From Spirochaetales bacterium (lineage in GTDB: Bacteria; Spirochaetota; Spirochaetia; JABMQR01), in NCBI GenBank assembly GCA_018399255.1, contig JAGYPA010000009.1:25954-89953 (forward strand): 64,000 bases of DNA. The letters are read 5' to 3'. The notes under the pieces were generated by a model that saw only the letters and a list, made by a program, of their open reading frames with translations, made no database searches and was not told the origin of the DNA. Below, in pieces: positions 53,719 through 63,315 of the stretch (within the stretch, counting starts at the first letter, position 1; each line of letters opens with the position of its first letter). A program made the translations under genes and the position numbers.

Positions 53719-54057
53719 ATGAGAGTAGTAATAACTGCTGCTGGTCGGGAATGGGATTCACAGGTTGATCAACGATTTGGCAGAGCTGCCTGTTTTTTTT
53801 GTTATAATGATGAGGACGGTACAATCCAGATAATTGATAACCAGTCGGCTGCCGGGGAGGCCCACGGAGCCGGGACCAAAGCCGCCGCAACTGTTGCAGA
53901 ATATGAACCCCAAGTGCTTATTACCGGCAATGGCCCCGGCCAGAATGCTGAATCTGTTCTATCTCGAACCGGGGTGGAAGTGTATATCGGAGCAGGTGGA
54001 ATGACCGTGAAAGAAGCGTACGATGCATGGTGCGGCGGTAAGCTCTCACGAGCATAG
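53719..54057 (+). CDS. NifX-like protein, second copy
   Basis: 112 residues: RVVITAAGREWDSQVDQRFGRAACFFCYN, then EYEPQVLITGNGPGQNAESVLSRTGVEVYIGAGGMTVKEAYDAW. The metal-binding His of relatives is replaced (QRFGRAA), which distinguishes it from the first copy. AAGGAG precedes the ATG. Last gene of the cluster. Confidence 0.9.
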   Translation: MRVVITAAGREWDSQVDQRFGRAACFFCYNDEDGTIQIIDNQSAAGEAHGAGTKAAATVAEYEPQVLITGNGPGQNAESVLSRTGVEVYIGAGGMTVKEAYDAWCGGKLSRA

Positions 54058-54116
54058 AAGCGCCTGTTCCCTGCTGTAAAAAGTTTCAGCACTCCCGCTG
54101 AGGGATGCTTTCATTG

Positions 54117-55091
54117 TCATAGGGATGAAATGTCGATCTGATAAATCTCTCTCATCTCTTTGGCCAGTTCTTCAGTTTTCGGTGGATCGGCACCTTTGTG
54201 CGTACAGTTGATTTCGGCCGCCATACTGGCATACTTGAGGGCGGTATCGGCATCAGACAGAGACAATGCCTTCAGTCGATCTTTGGACAAGCTGCGAGAC
54301 CAGTACAGAAAAGCCAGCAGCCCGGCATGGAAGGTGTCTCCTGCCCCGATGGTGTCAGTAATAGTAATATCTCTGGCCGCTAAGTAATGTCGGGTATTCT
54401 CAGAAAACCAGTACACACCCTTTTTTCCGGCTGTTACGACACAGACAGCAGCTCCGTAAGAAATTATTGCGGCAGCTGCTTCATCAATCGACTTGCCGGG
54501 AAAAATCCAGGCAAGGTCCTCATCACTGATTTTTACCAAATCCGATTCCTTGAAAAGTTCTGTGATTCTTGCCAGATACGCTTCCCTGTCCTTCACGAGG
54601 GAAGGGCGGATATTGGGATCAAATGATACCAGAATTTCCTCCGGTCTGTTTTTGATAAAAGAAAATATTTCTGATGCTCCTGGTTCCAGAAGAAGGGAGA
54701 TGGAACCGATCTGATAACAGATTGGAGAGGAGGGGAGCAGCGAAACAACTTCTTTCATAGCTTCGGCAGTAATGCTGCGGTCGGCTGAGCCGTTGGAAAA
54801 AAAAGCATATTCAGCCGCACCATTGACTATTTTAGCAAATGCGAGCGTTGTAGGGTTCTCTGATTCAATTACGGCAGTGAGGTCTACCCGGTTGTTTTCC
54901 AGGTGCCTGGTAAGCATCTTACCGAACATATCGGTCGAAATACTGCTGAGAAAGGCTGTCGGTACATCCAGACGGGCCATGGCTATAGCGGTATTAAAAG
55001 GGGAGCCGCCTGGAACTGGCTGATAAACGGCTGCTGTTTCCGTCTCCTGGTAGATAAAATCTATTAAAGCTTCACCTGTCGAAACTATCAT
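54117..55091 (-). CDS. PfkB-family carbohydrate kinase (fructokinase-like)
   Basis: 324 residues of the ribokinase superfamily. N-terminal signature MIVSTGEALIDFIYQ with GGSPFNTAIAMARL, and the C-terminal motif DTIGAGDTFHAGLLAFL with the catalytic Asp. It phosphorylates a free sugar, most likely fructose by overall similarity, and would act beside the hexokinase in this window. It stands alone; the ATG at 55091 has GGAGGCAAGCAAATG upstream. Confidence 0.9.
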   Translation of the reverse strand: MIVSTGEALIDFIYQETETAAVYQPVPGGSPFNTAIAMARLDVPTAFLSSISTDMFGKMLTRHLENNRVDLTAVIESENPTTLAFAKIVNGAAEYAFFSNGSADRSITAEAMKEVVSLLPSSPICYQIGSISLLLEPGASEIFSFIKNRPEEILVSFDPNIRPSLVKDREAYLARITELFKESDLVKISDEDLAWIFPGKSIDEAAAAIISYGAAVCVVTAGKKGVYWFSENTRHYLAARDITITDTIGAGDTFHAGLLAFLYWSRSLSKDRLKALSLSDADTALKYASMAAEINCTHKGADPPKTEELAKEMREIYQIDISSL

Positions 55092-55243
55092 TTGCTTGCC
55101 TCCATCGGAAATATTCTATTTGCTAACTATACCAGTAAATTGCGATTGTTGAAAAGAGAGACTGGAGTAAGAAGTCATTATCTTTGCGGATGATAGTCAT
55201 CAGGATATTGACATCAGGAGGGGTCTGTTCTACTTTGGCTGTA

Positions 55244-57610
55244 ATGAAGCAATTAAAGGATACTCGGGGCAGAGTAATAACTAAGAAAAAGATAATGCAG
55301 TCCATGACCCTCAGTTTGATAGGCGGGGGGATGAGCAGTGTCTGGTTTATGCTGAATGCTCCGCAGCAGATTCTTACTATCTACTTTAAAAATTACCTAA
55401 AGGTCTCATCAACCGAACTTGGCCTGTTTCTGGGTTTTCTGAACCTGATAAGCATCATGCACCTCGCTTCGATCTTTATTTATTCTTTGAGAAAGACGAT
55501 AAAACCGTTCTGGATTACCATGGGGTTTATACACCGATCCCTGTCTTTTACTATAGCTGCTTCATCCTTCTCTGTTGCTGCCGGGGGAGATCCTCGTGTA
55601 TTTACCTATCTTATAATGGCAAGTTCGATGCTTACGTTCTTCCTGGGCAATACTGCAGGCTCAGGCTGGTGGGCCTGGATGAATGACATCATCCCGGCAA
55701 ATCGCCGATCGAGCTATTTCGGCAAGCGGTCAGCCCTTGCGCAGACTCTGAACATCATCTCCTTCTTTGCAGCCACCTTTGCCCTTGACTATTTTTCTTC
55801 TGATGTATTTACCGTCTTTGGGTACATTTATGCGGCAGCAGGTGTTCTCGGGGTTATGGAGGTTTTTCTGCACCTGCCGGTGCCAGAACCTGCAGCAATT
55901 CAGGCGGAAAAATCTCCCATAAAAACCTCCATTTTTTTCAAACCATTCAAAGATAAGAATTTCCGGATTCTCTGCATTGTAGGCGGTGTGTCGTTAATGG
56001 GAGTTAATGTTGCCGCACCTTTCTTCGGGCCCATGATTACCAATCCGGAACAGATAGGGGCCCCGGTTCTCTGGCTGGGAATTATGTTTGCCATATCCCA
56101 GGTTACCTGGGTGGTTATTATTCCTTTCTGGGGAACTATGATGGATCGGTTCGGAAAAAAACCGGTAACCATGGTGGGCATGCTTTTTCCAGTGAGCTAT
56201 GTAGGCTATATCTTCCTGACTCCGGAAAATTATGTTTTTATGCTGCCAATTATTGCCTTCTTCGGAGGTTTGTTCTCCCCGGCCCTCTATGAAGGACTGA
56301 ATCAGACCATGCTTGCTTTGGTCCCAAGGAAAGACCGAACCGTCTATATAGCCTGGTTTTGGGCCATGCTGGGAAGTATTCAGGCTTTCGGACCGATGAT
56401 AGGCGGATTTATTCTACAATCAGTAAATACTATTGGACTGCTCGTCTTCAGCAGCATAGGTATCATGTTTATTTCATTTCTCCTCTTCGATACCATAGCT
56501 GTGCGCAAAGAAATAAAGTTTACCAGACTGGTTTCAACCATCACATCGCCCGGAATTATTAAAGCCTATTTCAATATTCCCATCCTGGGTAAATCCAGTA
56601 ATCGTGAGAAGGTGGGAAGGGCTTTACAGGACATGAAAGATACCCGGGGGTCCATCGCATTGGATGAGATTGTTGTTCGACTCGAGGATGCCGATGAAGA
56701 CGTTCGGGAAGAGGCTGTCAGAGCTCTTGGCAGGATCGGAGGGGAGACTGCTGTCAATATTCTCATTGAGAATCTCCAGAACGAAGATTCTTTGGTGCGT
56801 ATTGAGAGTGCCCGGGCGTTGGGGAAGCTTCGCGCGAAAGAAGCGGTTCCCTCTTTGATAAATATGCTTCCGCATGAAGATGAGAAGCTGGTAGAGACAG
56901 CAGCCCGTGCTCTGGGTAGGATAGATTCACCCGAATCATCGGCTGCCTTGCTGCAAATGCTGCACGGGTCTGTATCAGTTAAGATAAAAAGCACCAGCTT
57001 GGAGGGGATTTCCGAACGGGAGGAGCGAATACAGGTACTTCAGGATATTCTCGATATGAGGGGTCAGACAACGAACAGAGTTATCCGAAAGCAGCTTTCC
57101 ATTGCCCTGGGGAATATCCTTGGAGAGCCTGGAGAATTTTATCAATTTCTTACTGGTACGGAAGATGCTCGTGAAGCAGCCGTACAGCGTTTGTTCCGGG
57201 ATGTAAAGCGCCAGCTGAGATCCCGTCAGCGTACCGAGAAGGGGATTATACAGCATATTCTTGAGCAAACCCTTCCTATGGCTATAAATCACTTCGATCT
57301 GGGAGAGTATGCCCTGGCTTTTAATGAAATAGAGGCTTTGCTTCTTCAGCTCATTTATCGGCATATGGCCATTGAAAGCGGAAGGAGTGTCGGGGCAGAT
57401 ACTGCTGAATCCTGGATAGATATTGAGCTGCTCAGCCGCCGTTTTCCCCGGCTCACCGCTGGATATCTGGTTCTCCAGCGGTTCAAGGATCAGCTGGATT
57501 TGCAGCCTGATGCTGTGGGTGAGACGGAACTGCTTCTGCTCTTTTATGTGCTTAAATATTACGGAGTCACATCCAGCAGCCGGGATAAAAAAGGGAAGAA
57601 GACATCATAG
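55244..57610 (+). CDS. MFS transporter fused to C-terminal HEAT-repeat domain
   Basis: About 788 residues from ATG 55244; the frame is open upstream and a TTG at 55235 in the same frame lies nearer to the AGGAGGGG at 55216, so the start is uncertain by a few codons. Residues 1 to about 425 form a 12-helix major facilitator (MSSVWFMLNAPQQILTIYF, GSGWWAWMNDIIPANRRSSYFGKRSALAQ, WGTMMDRFGKKPVTMVGM). Residues about 440 to 600 hold three to four HEAT/PBS-lyase repeats (EDADEDVREEAVRALGRIGGETAVNILIENL, EDSLVRIESARALGKLRAKEAVPSLI, EDEKLVETAARALGRI). A helical end without recognised domain follows. The function of the cytosolic repeat part is unknown. Confidence 0.85.
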   Translation: MKQLKDTRGRVITKKKIMQSMTLSLIGGGMSSVWFMLNAPQQILTIYFKNYLKVSSTELGLFLGFLNLISIMHLASIFIYSLRKTIKPFWITMGFIHRSLSFTIAASSFSVAAGGDPRVFTYLIMASSMLTFFLGNTAGSGWWAWMNDIIPANRRSSYFGKRSALAQTLNIISFFAATFALDYFSSDVFTVFGYIYAAAGVLGVMEVFLHLPVPEPAAIQAEKSPIKTSIFFKPFKDKNFRILCIVGGVSLMGVNVAAPFFGPMITNPEQIGAPVLWLGIMFAISQVTWVVIIPFWGTMMDRFGKKPVTMVGMLFPVSYVGYIFLTPENYVFMLPIIAFFGGLFSPALYEGLNQTMLALVPRKDRTVYIAWFWAMLGSIQAFGPMIGGFILQSVNTIGLLVFSSIGIMFISFLLFDTIAVRKEIKFTRLVSTITSPGIIKAYFNIPILGKSSNREKVGRALQDMKDTRGSIALDEIVVRLEDADEDVREEAVRALGRIGGETAVNILIENLQNEDSLVRIESARALGKLRAKEAVPSLINMLPHEDEKLVETAARALGRIDSPESSAALLQMLHGSVSVKIKSTSLEGISEREERIQVLQDILDMRGQTTNRVIRKQLSIALGNILGEPGEFYQFLTGTEDAREAAVQRLFRDVKRQLRSRQRTEKGIIQHILEQTLPMAINHFDLGEYALAFNEIEALLLQLIYRHMAIESGRSVGADTAESWIDIELLSRRFPRLTAGYLVLQRFKDQLDLQPDAVGETELLLLFYVLKYYGVTSSSRDKKGKKTS

Positions 57611-57624
57611 CTGCTCACTCAACT

Positions 57625-57658
57625 ATCGTAAAGGCACTTCAATCGTAAAGGCACTTCA
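57625..57658. repeat. 17-bp perfect tandem duplication
   Basis: ATCGTAAAGGCACTTCA twice in a row, in the short gap between the convergent MFS-HEAT and hypothetical genes. Confidence 0.95.
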
Positions 57659-58090
57659 TTTTCCGGGAGCCCCTTTGGGTCTGCCGATTATTTCTCCTAG
57701 CAGGACAGCCTGCATACCCACAGGGTAGCGGCTGATTGCTGTGAGGGGATGCTGCTGGCTGGTGGTTGTGGAAGTAGTCCGGTTTATTGCCGGAGTCTGA
57801 GATGGTTTTCTGGTATAATAATTGGAAATCATTTGATTTCGGGTCGTTCGATCATTGCTTATTTTTTGAAGTAAAGCAGCAGGGGCAGGGGCGGAAGCAG
57901 AGGATGGAGCGTGAGACGGCAGATTTACTGTTCCATCCCGGTTGGCTATTTCTACTGTTTTCTTTATTGACCCCTCAGACCCGGCTTTTCTGCCCGATAA
58001 TCTCTTTCTTGCAATCAGGATGAGAACCAGAGGAACAAGCGGGATAACAATGTACACAATATTCGCTATAAGCTCTCTTACGGCATCCAT
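57656..58090 (-). CDS. Hypothetical membrane-anchored protein
   Basis: 144 residues. One N-terminal membrane segment (LIANIVYIVIPLVPLVLILIA) followed by a basic stretch and a Ser/Ala/Pro/Thr-rich, low-complexity linker ending in a short conserved-looking tail (TAISRYPVGMQAVLLGEIIGRPKGAPG). It lies 41 bases after floA on the same strand, thus third gene of the nfeD-floA operon, a position that in Bacillus is also taken by a small protein. I do not recognise the family. Confidence 0.65.
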   Translation of the reverse strand: MDAVRELIANIVYIVIPLVPLVLILIARKRLSGRKAGSEGSIKKTVEIANRDGTVNLPSHAPSSASAPAPAALLQKISNDRTTRNQMISNYYTRKPSQTPAINRTTSTTTSQQHPLTAISRYPVGMQAVLLGEIIGRPKGAPGK

Positions 58091-58131
58091 AAAAAACCAC
58101 CTGTGTCTTAATCCAACACAATCTAAAGTTG

Positions 58132-59133
58132 TTATTGAGGTTGAGGCTCCTGGGATTTGCCTTCAGTGCTGATGCTTTCCCGCATCCTTGTGTCAGCTTG
58201 TATGTTTCTCAGATTGTAATAATCCATAATTCCCAGATTGCCTTTTCTGAATGCTTCAGAGATGGCTTTGGGTATTTCTGCCTCGGCAAGAACTACCTTT
58301 GCGCGATTTTCCTGTACTAACGCCAGCATTTCCTGCTCTCTCGCTTTGGCCAGGGCCCGGCGTTTTTCCGCTTCTGCCTGAAAGCGGCGTTTGTCTGCCT
58401 CTGCCTGATCAGCCTGGAGTTTAGCTCCGACATTTTCGCCTACATCTATATCGGCAATATCTATAGAAAGAATTTCGAAGGCGGTGCCGGCATCGAGCCC
58501 TTTATCCAGAACCAGTTTGGAAATTTTGTCGGGATTTTCCAGAACAGCTTTGTAGTCTTTGGCTGAACCAATAGTAGTAACGATACCTTCACCAACCCTT
58601 GCAATGATCGTTTCCTCTGTAGCACCACCGACCAGGCGCTCGATATTTGCGCGGACAGTAATACGAACCTTTACTTTCAGCTGAATACCGTCCTTGGCCA
58701 CCGCATCGATGGACTGGCGACCTGTTGAAGATACATCAGGACAGTCTATGACTTTGGGATTGACACTGGTTTTAACCGCTTCAAGAACATCACGACCTGC
58801 CAGGTCTATGGCGGCAGCACGCTGGAAAGGGAGGGGAATGTTAGCCTTGTTTGCAGCTACAAGGGCCATGCTGACTTTAATAACGTCTCCTTTGGCAAGA
58901 TAGTGGGTCTCAAGAAAATCGGTTTCTATAGGCAAGCCTGCCTTGACCAGCATGATTCGCGCATCAACAATAACTCCCGGGTTAACCTTTCTCAGCCACA
59001 TTCCAATGATTTTTGCGATACCAACGGGAGCCCCGGAAAGTAAAGCTCGAAACCACAGTCCGAAAAACTTGATAAATACCGCAAGTATCGCTACGGCGAT
59101 TATTCCAATGGCTACATAAAGCGCAATATACAT
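58132..59133 (-). CDS. floA: Flotillin-like protein FloA
   Basis: 333 residues of the FloA (YqfA) family: N-terminal hairpin ([28 protein letters not shown]), then the band-7/PHB-like domain ([95 protein letters not shown]) and a long Glu/Ala/Lys coiled coil ([29 protein letters not shown]). It forms membrane microdomains that organise secretion and signalling. The start overlaps the NfeD stop. Confidence 0.95.
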   Translation of the reverse strand: MYIALYVAIGIIAVAILAVFIKFFGLWFRALLSGAPVGIAKIIGMWLRKVNPGVIVDARIMLVKAGLPIETDFLETHYLAKGDVIKVSMALVAANKANIPLPFQRAAAIDLAGRDVLEAVKTSVNPKVIDCPDVSSTGRQSIDAVAKDGIQLKVKVRITVRANIERLVGGATEETIIARVGEGIVTTIGSAKDYKAVLENPDKISKLVLDKGLDAGTAFEILSIDIADIDVGENVGAKLQADQAEADKRRFQAEAEKRRALAKAREQEMLALVQENRAKVVLAEAEIPKAISEAFRKGNLGIMDYYNLRNIQADTRMRESISTEGKSQEPQPQ

Positions 59134-60611
59134 TACGTTTTCCTCCTTACAAGAATTCGGTTTCCATTTACAGCTGTTACGATGATTTCCGCATCTTTCT
59201 CCACATACTCACCGGCAGTCTCAACTTGGATCACTTCTCCTTCGATCGATGCTTTGCCGGATGGGCGGAGAGTGGTTACCGCGGTACCTGTTTTGTGCAG
59301 GAAATTGTCTACCTCTTCCATGTCTTGAGCGGTATATCCTTTACTGGTTTCCTGATTCAGTGAAAGGGTAAGCCGCTTGAATGGAGTATATTTAGGAATG
59401 AGAAAAGCCAATATGCCGAAAGCAATAAACGCAGCGATAACATTTCCAGAGATGATCAGGATATTGCGTCCGAGCAGATCCCATTGCCAGGTAAAAGAGG
59501 GAATTACAAAGTCCTGCATGGAAAGTACCAGCCCGGAAATCATCAGGAAAATACCTGTTATGCCAGCAGCCCCGAACCCGGGAATGATAAATATTTCTAC
59601 GACCAGGAGGGCTATACCGAGTACAAAGATGATTAATTCCAAAGATCCGACAGTTCCCAGCAGGGTATTTCCGGTAAACAGAATTGCAAAGGCTATCAAG
59701 GCAACTCCCCCGGGGATTCCAAAGCCGGGACTTGATATCTCCATAAAAAGACCAATGATTCCTATCAGGACCAGGATGCTGGTTACCGCTGCACTAGTCA
59801 GAAAAGTAACAACCTGATCAGCAGCTGTCGGAGAGAATCTAATCAGACTGCTTCCATCAGCTCCAAGATCTTGAGCAACTTCTGCCAGTGTGGAAAAAGT
59901 TCCTGAAGAAACACCATATTTCTCCATTTCTCCTGCAGTCAAAGCCAGTAACTTCCCTTCAGCTGAGATTATACTTTCTTCCCTGATTCGATCTTCGGAA
60001 TAGGTACGCTTCATGCTTTCAAAATCAGACCGTGTCAGTATCTGCAGCTGATCATCAAAATATGCTTCTATGACTTCACTGTCACTGTCTACCATGGCTA
60101 TTGCAATGGCTTTGGGATAGTTGTTCTTTTCAGCAATGGCAGCCATTTGAGTTCTGAGCGCACTGACTGTTTTTTCATCGGCTGCTTCTGTTCCCTCCGG
60201 AGACTGAATTATTGGTGCCGCGGAACCTATGGATGTTCCCGGAGCCATGTATATACGGTCGGCAGAGAATGCAATCAGGGCACCTGCAGACCAGCTGACA
60301 GCGGTTCCTTCAGGATTGAGTCCAACATACGCAGTGGTTGATACTTCAGAAAGTGATCCAATTAAGGCTGCCAGCTGCAGAGCAGAATCAACCCTTCCGC
60401 CAAAGGTGTCAATTTCAAAGATTATGTGCTGAATATTTTCAGAAAGAGCTTTTTCTATGCTTCTTCGAACAAAGACTGTCAGACTACGGTCTATTTCTCC
60501 TTCAATGGGTATGATATAGATTTGCGTATCCTGGACAGGCTGCGTTTCAGCAAATAAAAGAAGTGAAGAGAGGATGAATAAGGTAAATAAAAGAACCCGC
60601 ATCCCTTTCAT
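59133..60611 (-). CDS. NfeD-like membrane protein with ClpP-class protease domain
   Basis: About 492 residues. Signal peptide [24 protein letters not shown], then a serine-protease-like domain ([53 protein letters not shown] with the Ser of the SDH fold), four to five membrane helices and a C-terminal NfeD OB-fold ([29 protein letters not shown]). NfeD-like proteins always pair with flotillins, here floA. ATG 60611 is one possible start, ATG 60602 another; ATG 60611 is only a few bases after the predicted transcription start. Confidence 0.88.
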   Translation of the reverse strand: MKGMRVLLFTLFILSSLLLFAETQPVQDTQIYIIPIEGEIDRSLTVFVRRSIEKALSENIQHIIFEIDTFGGRVDSALQLAALIGSLSEVSTTAYVGLNPEGTAVSWSAGALIAFSADRIYMAPGTSIGSAAPIIQSPEGTEAADEKTVSALRTQMAAIAEKNNYPKAIAIAMVDSDSEVIEAYFDDQLQILTRSDFESMKRTYSEDRIREESIISAEGKLLALTAGEMEKYGVSSGTFSTLAEVAQDLGADGSSLIRFSPTAADQVVTFLTSAAVTSILVLIGIIGLFMEISSPGFGIPGGVALIAFAILFTGNTLLGTVGSLELIIFVLGIALLVVEIFIIPGFGAAGITGIFLMISGLVLSMQDFVIPSFTWQWDLLGRNILIISGNVIAAFIAFGILAFLIPKYTPFKRLTLSLNQETSKGYTAQDMEEVDNFLHKTGTAVTTLRPSGKASIEGEVIQVETAGEYVEKDAEIIVTAVNGNRILVRRKT

Positions 60612-60612
60612 A

Positions 60613-60647
60613 CTTACTAAAGTAAGACTCTCAAGGAACTTTGTCAA
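60613..60647 (-). promoter_or_regulatory. nfeD-floA promoter with TetR-type operator
   Basis: On the minus strand TTGACA (60642-60647) and TACTTT (60619-60624) are 17 bases apart. The perfect palindrome CTTACTAAAGTAAG (60613-60626), a shape common for TetR-family sites, covers the -10 box and the expected start. The TetR gene lies directly upstream. Translation would begin at or just after the transcript start. Confidence 0.7.
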
Positions 60648-60662
60648 GTTTACCTGAATACG

Positions 60663-60730
60663 AAAAGATGTCTGATAACTTTTTTTAACACCGTTTGCAA
60701 TGCAAATTTACAAAAAAGTGTCTGACAACG
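60663..60730. repeat. REP-like element, second copy
   Basis: Contains AAAAGATGTCTGATAAC, TTTTTTTAACACCGTTTGC, a GTTTGCAATGCAAAT hairpin and AAAAAAGTGTCTGACA, the same GTGTCTGACA core as the element at 1035-1120. It overlaps the 3' end of tetR (codons for LSDTFL and the stop come from it) and separates tetR from nfeD. Confidence 0.7.
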
Positions 60731-61325
60731 AATGCGCGTAGAGGGTTGAAAGTGTGTTGATTAGTTCTTCTGCCAGTTCGGTCAATTCGGGAGATCTTTC
60801 TGGAGTGCTGCTGCCAAGATGCCACCAGGCTATTGAGAGTCTGATGCTTCCCATTGTTATTTTTGCGAGACTGGAGTCTGTTATATCTTTTCTGCACAAA
60901 CCCTGCTGCTGAAGATTGGAAAATGACTCTGTCAATACCTGTAGAGTTTCCTGCATCATGGTCTGTAAAAGCGGCTTGAGTTGAGGATCGGCGTGAAAGG
61001 CCTCTTCTGAGAAAAAAAACACAGCATAAGTCGGACGATTTTTCAACTCCCCAAAAAGCCCAGTGATAAAGGCCCTGAGCAACTGTTCCATATTGGATGA
61101 GGGTGCGGGAGAACTGAGTTTTTTAAAATGAGGCAGGATGGCTTCTTGCAGATCTTCAATCAAGGCTGTAAGTAACGCCAATTTATTTGAAAAATGACGA
61201 TAAACTGCTGGTTCTGTAACTCCCACAGCAGCTGCAACATTGCGAATGGTTAAACGGCTGAGACCTTCATCTGTAACAATCTGAATTGCAGCCTCAAGAA
61301 AGTCTCTTTGTCTTTTTGTAAGCAT
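60708..61325 (-). CDS. TetR-family regulator
   Basis: About 205 residues from ATG 61325 (GAGGAG upstream). The helix-turn-helix is RLTIRNVAAAVGVTEPAVYRHFSNKLALLTALIEDL. The effector domain has the usual nine helices. The C-terminus LYAHSLSDTFL is formed by the REP-like element that follows, so the native tail is probably replaced. A possible site for self-regulation is the inverted repeat TAGACAG-N11-CTGTCTA at 61380-61404. It lies directly before the nfeD promoter with its CTTACTAAAGTAAG palindrome. Confidence 0.88.
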   Translation of the reverse strand: MLTKRQRDFLEAAIQIVTDEGLSRLTIRNVAAAVGVTEPAVYRHFSNKLALLTALIEDLQEAILPHFKKLSSPAPSSNMEQLLRAFITGLFGELKNRPTYAVFFFSEEAFHADPQLKPLLQTMMQETLQVLTESFSNLQQQGLCRKDITDSSLAKITMGSIRLSIAWWHLGSSTPERSPELTELAEELINTLSTLYAHSLSDTFL

Positions 61326-61379
61326 TAGGCTCCTCATTCACCGATCGAATAAGAATACATACGTTAACGGTAGATAACA

Positions 61380-61404
61380 TAGACAGACTATATACCGCTG
61401 TCTA
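61380..61404 (-). promoter_or_regulatory. Inverted repeat upstream of tetR
   Basis: TAGACAG (61380-61386) and CTGTCTA (61398-61404) with an 11-base A+T-rich spacer (ACTATATACCG), 55 bases before the tetR start. Candidate operator for autoregulation, or a promoter element (TATATAG in the spacer). Confidence 0.45.
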
Positions 61405-61456
61405 GATAGATCCTGCGTAAAATGATCCGGATTATTGGATACTATTTCTGAAGATC

Positions 61457-63082
61457 TCAGGCTTCTGTCAGCTCAGAAAGTAAATTCAGAATTTCTGTCA
61501 AAATAGCATGATCTATGAACTCCATTTCAGGTAGTTGTTTATAAGCACCTTCAAGAGAAACATGCTTTTTGTTCGAAAATGCTAAGGGGACTGGAACGCT
61601 GTCACGGGGGATGAAGGGAAATCCGGGTTTCGTTACTTCAATGGAATATTCTGAAAGCAAACGGTCAATTTTCGCCGGTTCGATTTGCGCTAACCCCATT
61701 ATCAACTTGAGCGTATCAACTTCTTTTTTATAGATTAATCCTTCAACAGCAAGCAGAAGGATAGTCAGTTTGCCGGTTTTTTCAATAGTTTCCTGTGTTA
61801 GTTTCCTGAGGTGCGGAGCAAGATACTGCTCAAGAACAGATACTTTTCTTTTGAGTGTCTTTCGTTCCATTTGCAGCTGATTTAGAATTTCTAAATCAAG
61901 ATGAAATGACTTAGCTAGAAATTCTTCGGTACTTCCAAGCGATTTAACGGTTCTCAAACCGAGTATTTTTGCATACATATGCAGAAAAATTTGAGAAAGG
62001 ATTCCTGGTGACGGAGAAAAGACTGCAATCGGCTGCCTGACGGGTTCTCTTGTTTTTTGATCAACTTTTTTGACCTGCTTTTTTCTTTTTTTATCGGCAT
62101 GTGGTTCCGGATTATCATCGTGATTTTTACGGCGTGAATAAGCGATGGTTAACAGCATGGCAGCTGCCAAAACTGAAGCGGTTAAAACAAAAAGGGCAGT
62201 GTTTACCTGCTTCTTTTTTTCCTCAATTAACATATTTGAGATTGTCTGTGGTTTTTCCTGCAGATTCTCGGTTGCAGCAGGTTCTGTTATCTCGTTGACA
62301 GTAATTGCAGGAGGAACGGTATCAATATCAGCTGATTTTTCCGTCTCTTCAACTGAGGAAAGTTCATTCGAGGCTGTTTTCTCTGGCGTTTCAAGCGCTT
62401 CAAGTGATTCAACTTTTTCAGGTTCAAAGTCAGAAGCTGTATCTCCAGTAGCTGAAACGGGTTCTTCAGTAGCTGAAACGGGTTCTTCAGCGATCTTATC
62501 AGCGGGAGGGTCAGAGGTTTCTAATGGGGACTCTGTGATCGGCTCAGAATCAGGTTCTTTTTCTGGTGACATAGTCAGAGCAGGTTCCTTTTCCGTATCA
62601 GTAACAGAATCAGATGATGAATTAACTACAGATTCAGGTGTTTGCTCATGAGAAGGAGCACCTTGATTAGTATCGTCATTAATTGTTTTTGTAGAATCTA
62701 TTTCAGGTTCTGTTTGCGTAGGGACAGGTTCGTTGGTGGCGGTTGATTCAGATGATGATATATGCTTTTCATATTCTTCTAGTGAATAATCGCGAGGTTC
62801 AAGACTGTCAGGAGTTGATGGAAGAGATATATTGCTGTCTTCAACTGATTCTGCTTCTACCGGGGCATCACTTGCTTCTGGATCAGAATCACCAGACAGG
62901 GGGGGCTCTGTCGCATTTTCTTCAGTTGAGGGAACTTCCTCAGTGGCTGAACTGTCAGAAGTGCTGTCTTCTTCGGTTTTTTGTTCAACAGGATCGAGAT
63001 ATAATTCAGGCACTGTAGTCAAACAGGCAGTTAAAAATAACATGCCCAAGAAAAGAAGTATAACCGAAAAAAACTTCACCAA
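61457..63082 (-). CDS. Hypothetical protein: signal peptide/lipobox, acidic stalk, membrane helix, helical cytosolic domain
   Basis: 541 residues. N-terminus MVKFFSVILLFLGMLFLTACLTT has a lipobox (LTAC), suggesting a lipid anchor. Residues about 25-290 are an acidic Glu/Ser/Pro/Thr-rich stalk with a 21-bp tandem duplication (EEPVSAT twice). A membrane helix follows (NTALFVLTASVLAAAMLLTIAYS, about 294-316) with RRKN behind it, and then a basic linker and a 190-residue helical C-terminal domain (ILGLRTVKSLGSTEEFLAKSFHLDLEILNQLQ, LTQETIEKTGKLTILLLAVEGLIY, EFIDHAILTEILNLLSEL). A lipoprotein with an internal membrane helix is unusual. Family not recognised. Confidence 0.75.
   Translation of the reverse strand: MVKFFSVILLFLGMLFLTACLTTVPELYLDPVEQKTEEDSTSDSSATEEVPSTEENATEPPLSGDSDPEASDAPVEAESVEDSNISLPSTPDSLEPRDYSLEEYEKHISSSESTATNEPVPTQTEPEIDSTKTINDDTNQGAPSHEQTPESVVNSSSDSVTDTEKEPALTMSPEKEPDSEPITESPLETSDPPADKIAEEPVSATEEPVSATGDTASDFEPEKVESLEALETPEKTASNELSSVEETEKSADIDTVPPAITVNEITEPAATENLQEKPQTISNMLIEEKKKQVNTALFVLTASVLAAAMLLTIAYSRRKNHDDNPEPHADKKRKKQVKKVDQKTREPVRQPIAVFSPSPGILSQIFLHMYAKILGLRTVKSLGSTEEFLAKSFHLDLEILNQLQMERKTLKRKVSVLEQYLAPHLRKLTQETIEKTGKLTILLLAVEGLIYKKEVDTLKLIMGLAQIEPAKIDRLLSEYSIEVTKPGFPFIPRDSVPVPLAFSNKKHVSLEGAYKQLPEMEFIDHAILTEILNLLSELTEA
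62446..62487. repeat. 21-bp perfect tandem duplication in the stalk
   Basis: Two identical 21-bp copies beginning CAGTAGCTGAAACGGG inside the acidic stalk of the hypothetical protein, encoding EEPVSAT twice. Confidence 0.95.
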
Positions 63083-63315
63083 TATTCTCCATTTTCATGA
63101 ATGTTTTGTTATATTGCACAATAACTTTTTTTGAAGCAACAAGCTGAAAACAACACTCACCTTTGAATGTTACCTTTTTTTATAAAAGAAATGAACCATT
63201 ACAAGACAGTAATAGTAAATATTACTTTGTTGCAGATATGGTTTCACTCGTTTTGCTTGCAGCTCCTCACTAAGGTTTTATTTAATTAATCCTGCCGGGA
63301 AGGTGTCTCTTCAGA

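Noticed and set aside
50491..54057. Nitrogen fixation cluster
   Set aside because: No nifH, nifD or nifK; the NifX-like genes occur with DUF134 and MinD-type ATPases, a set found outside nitrogen fixers.
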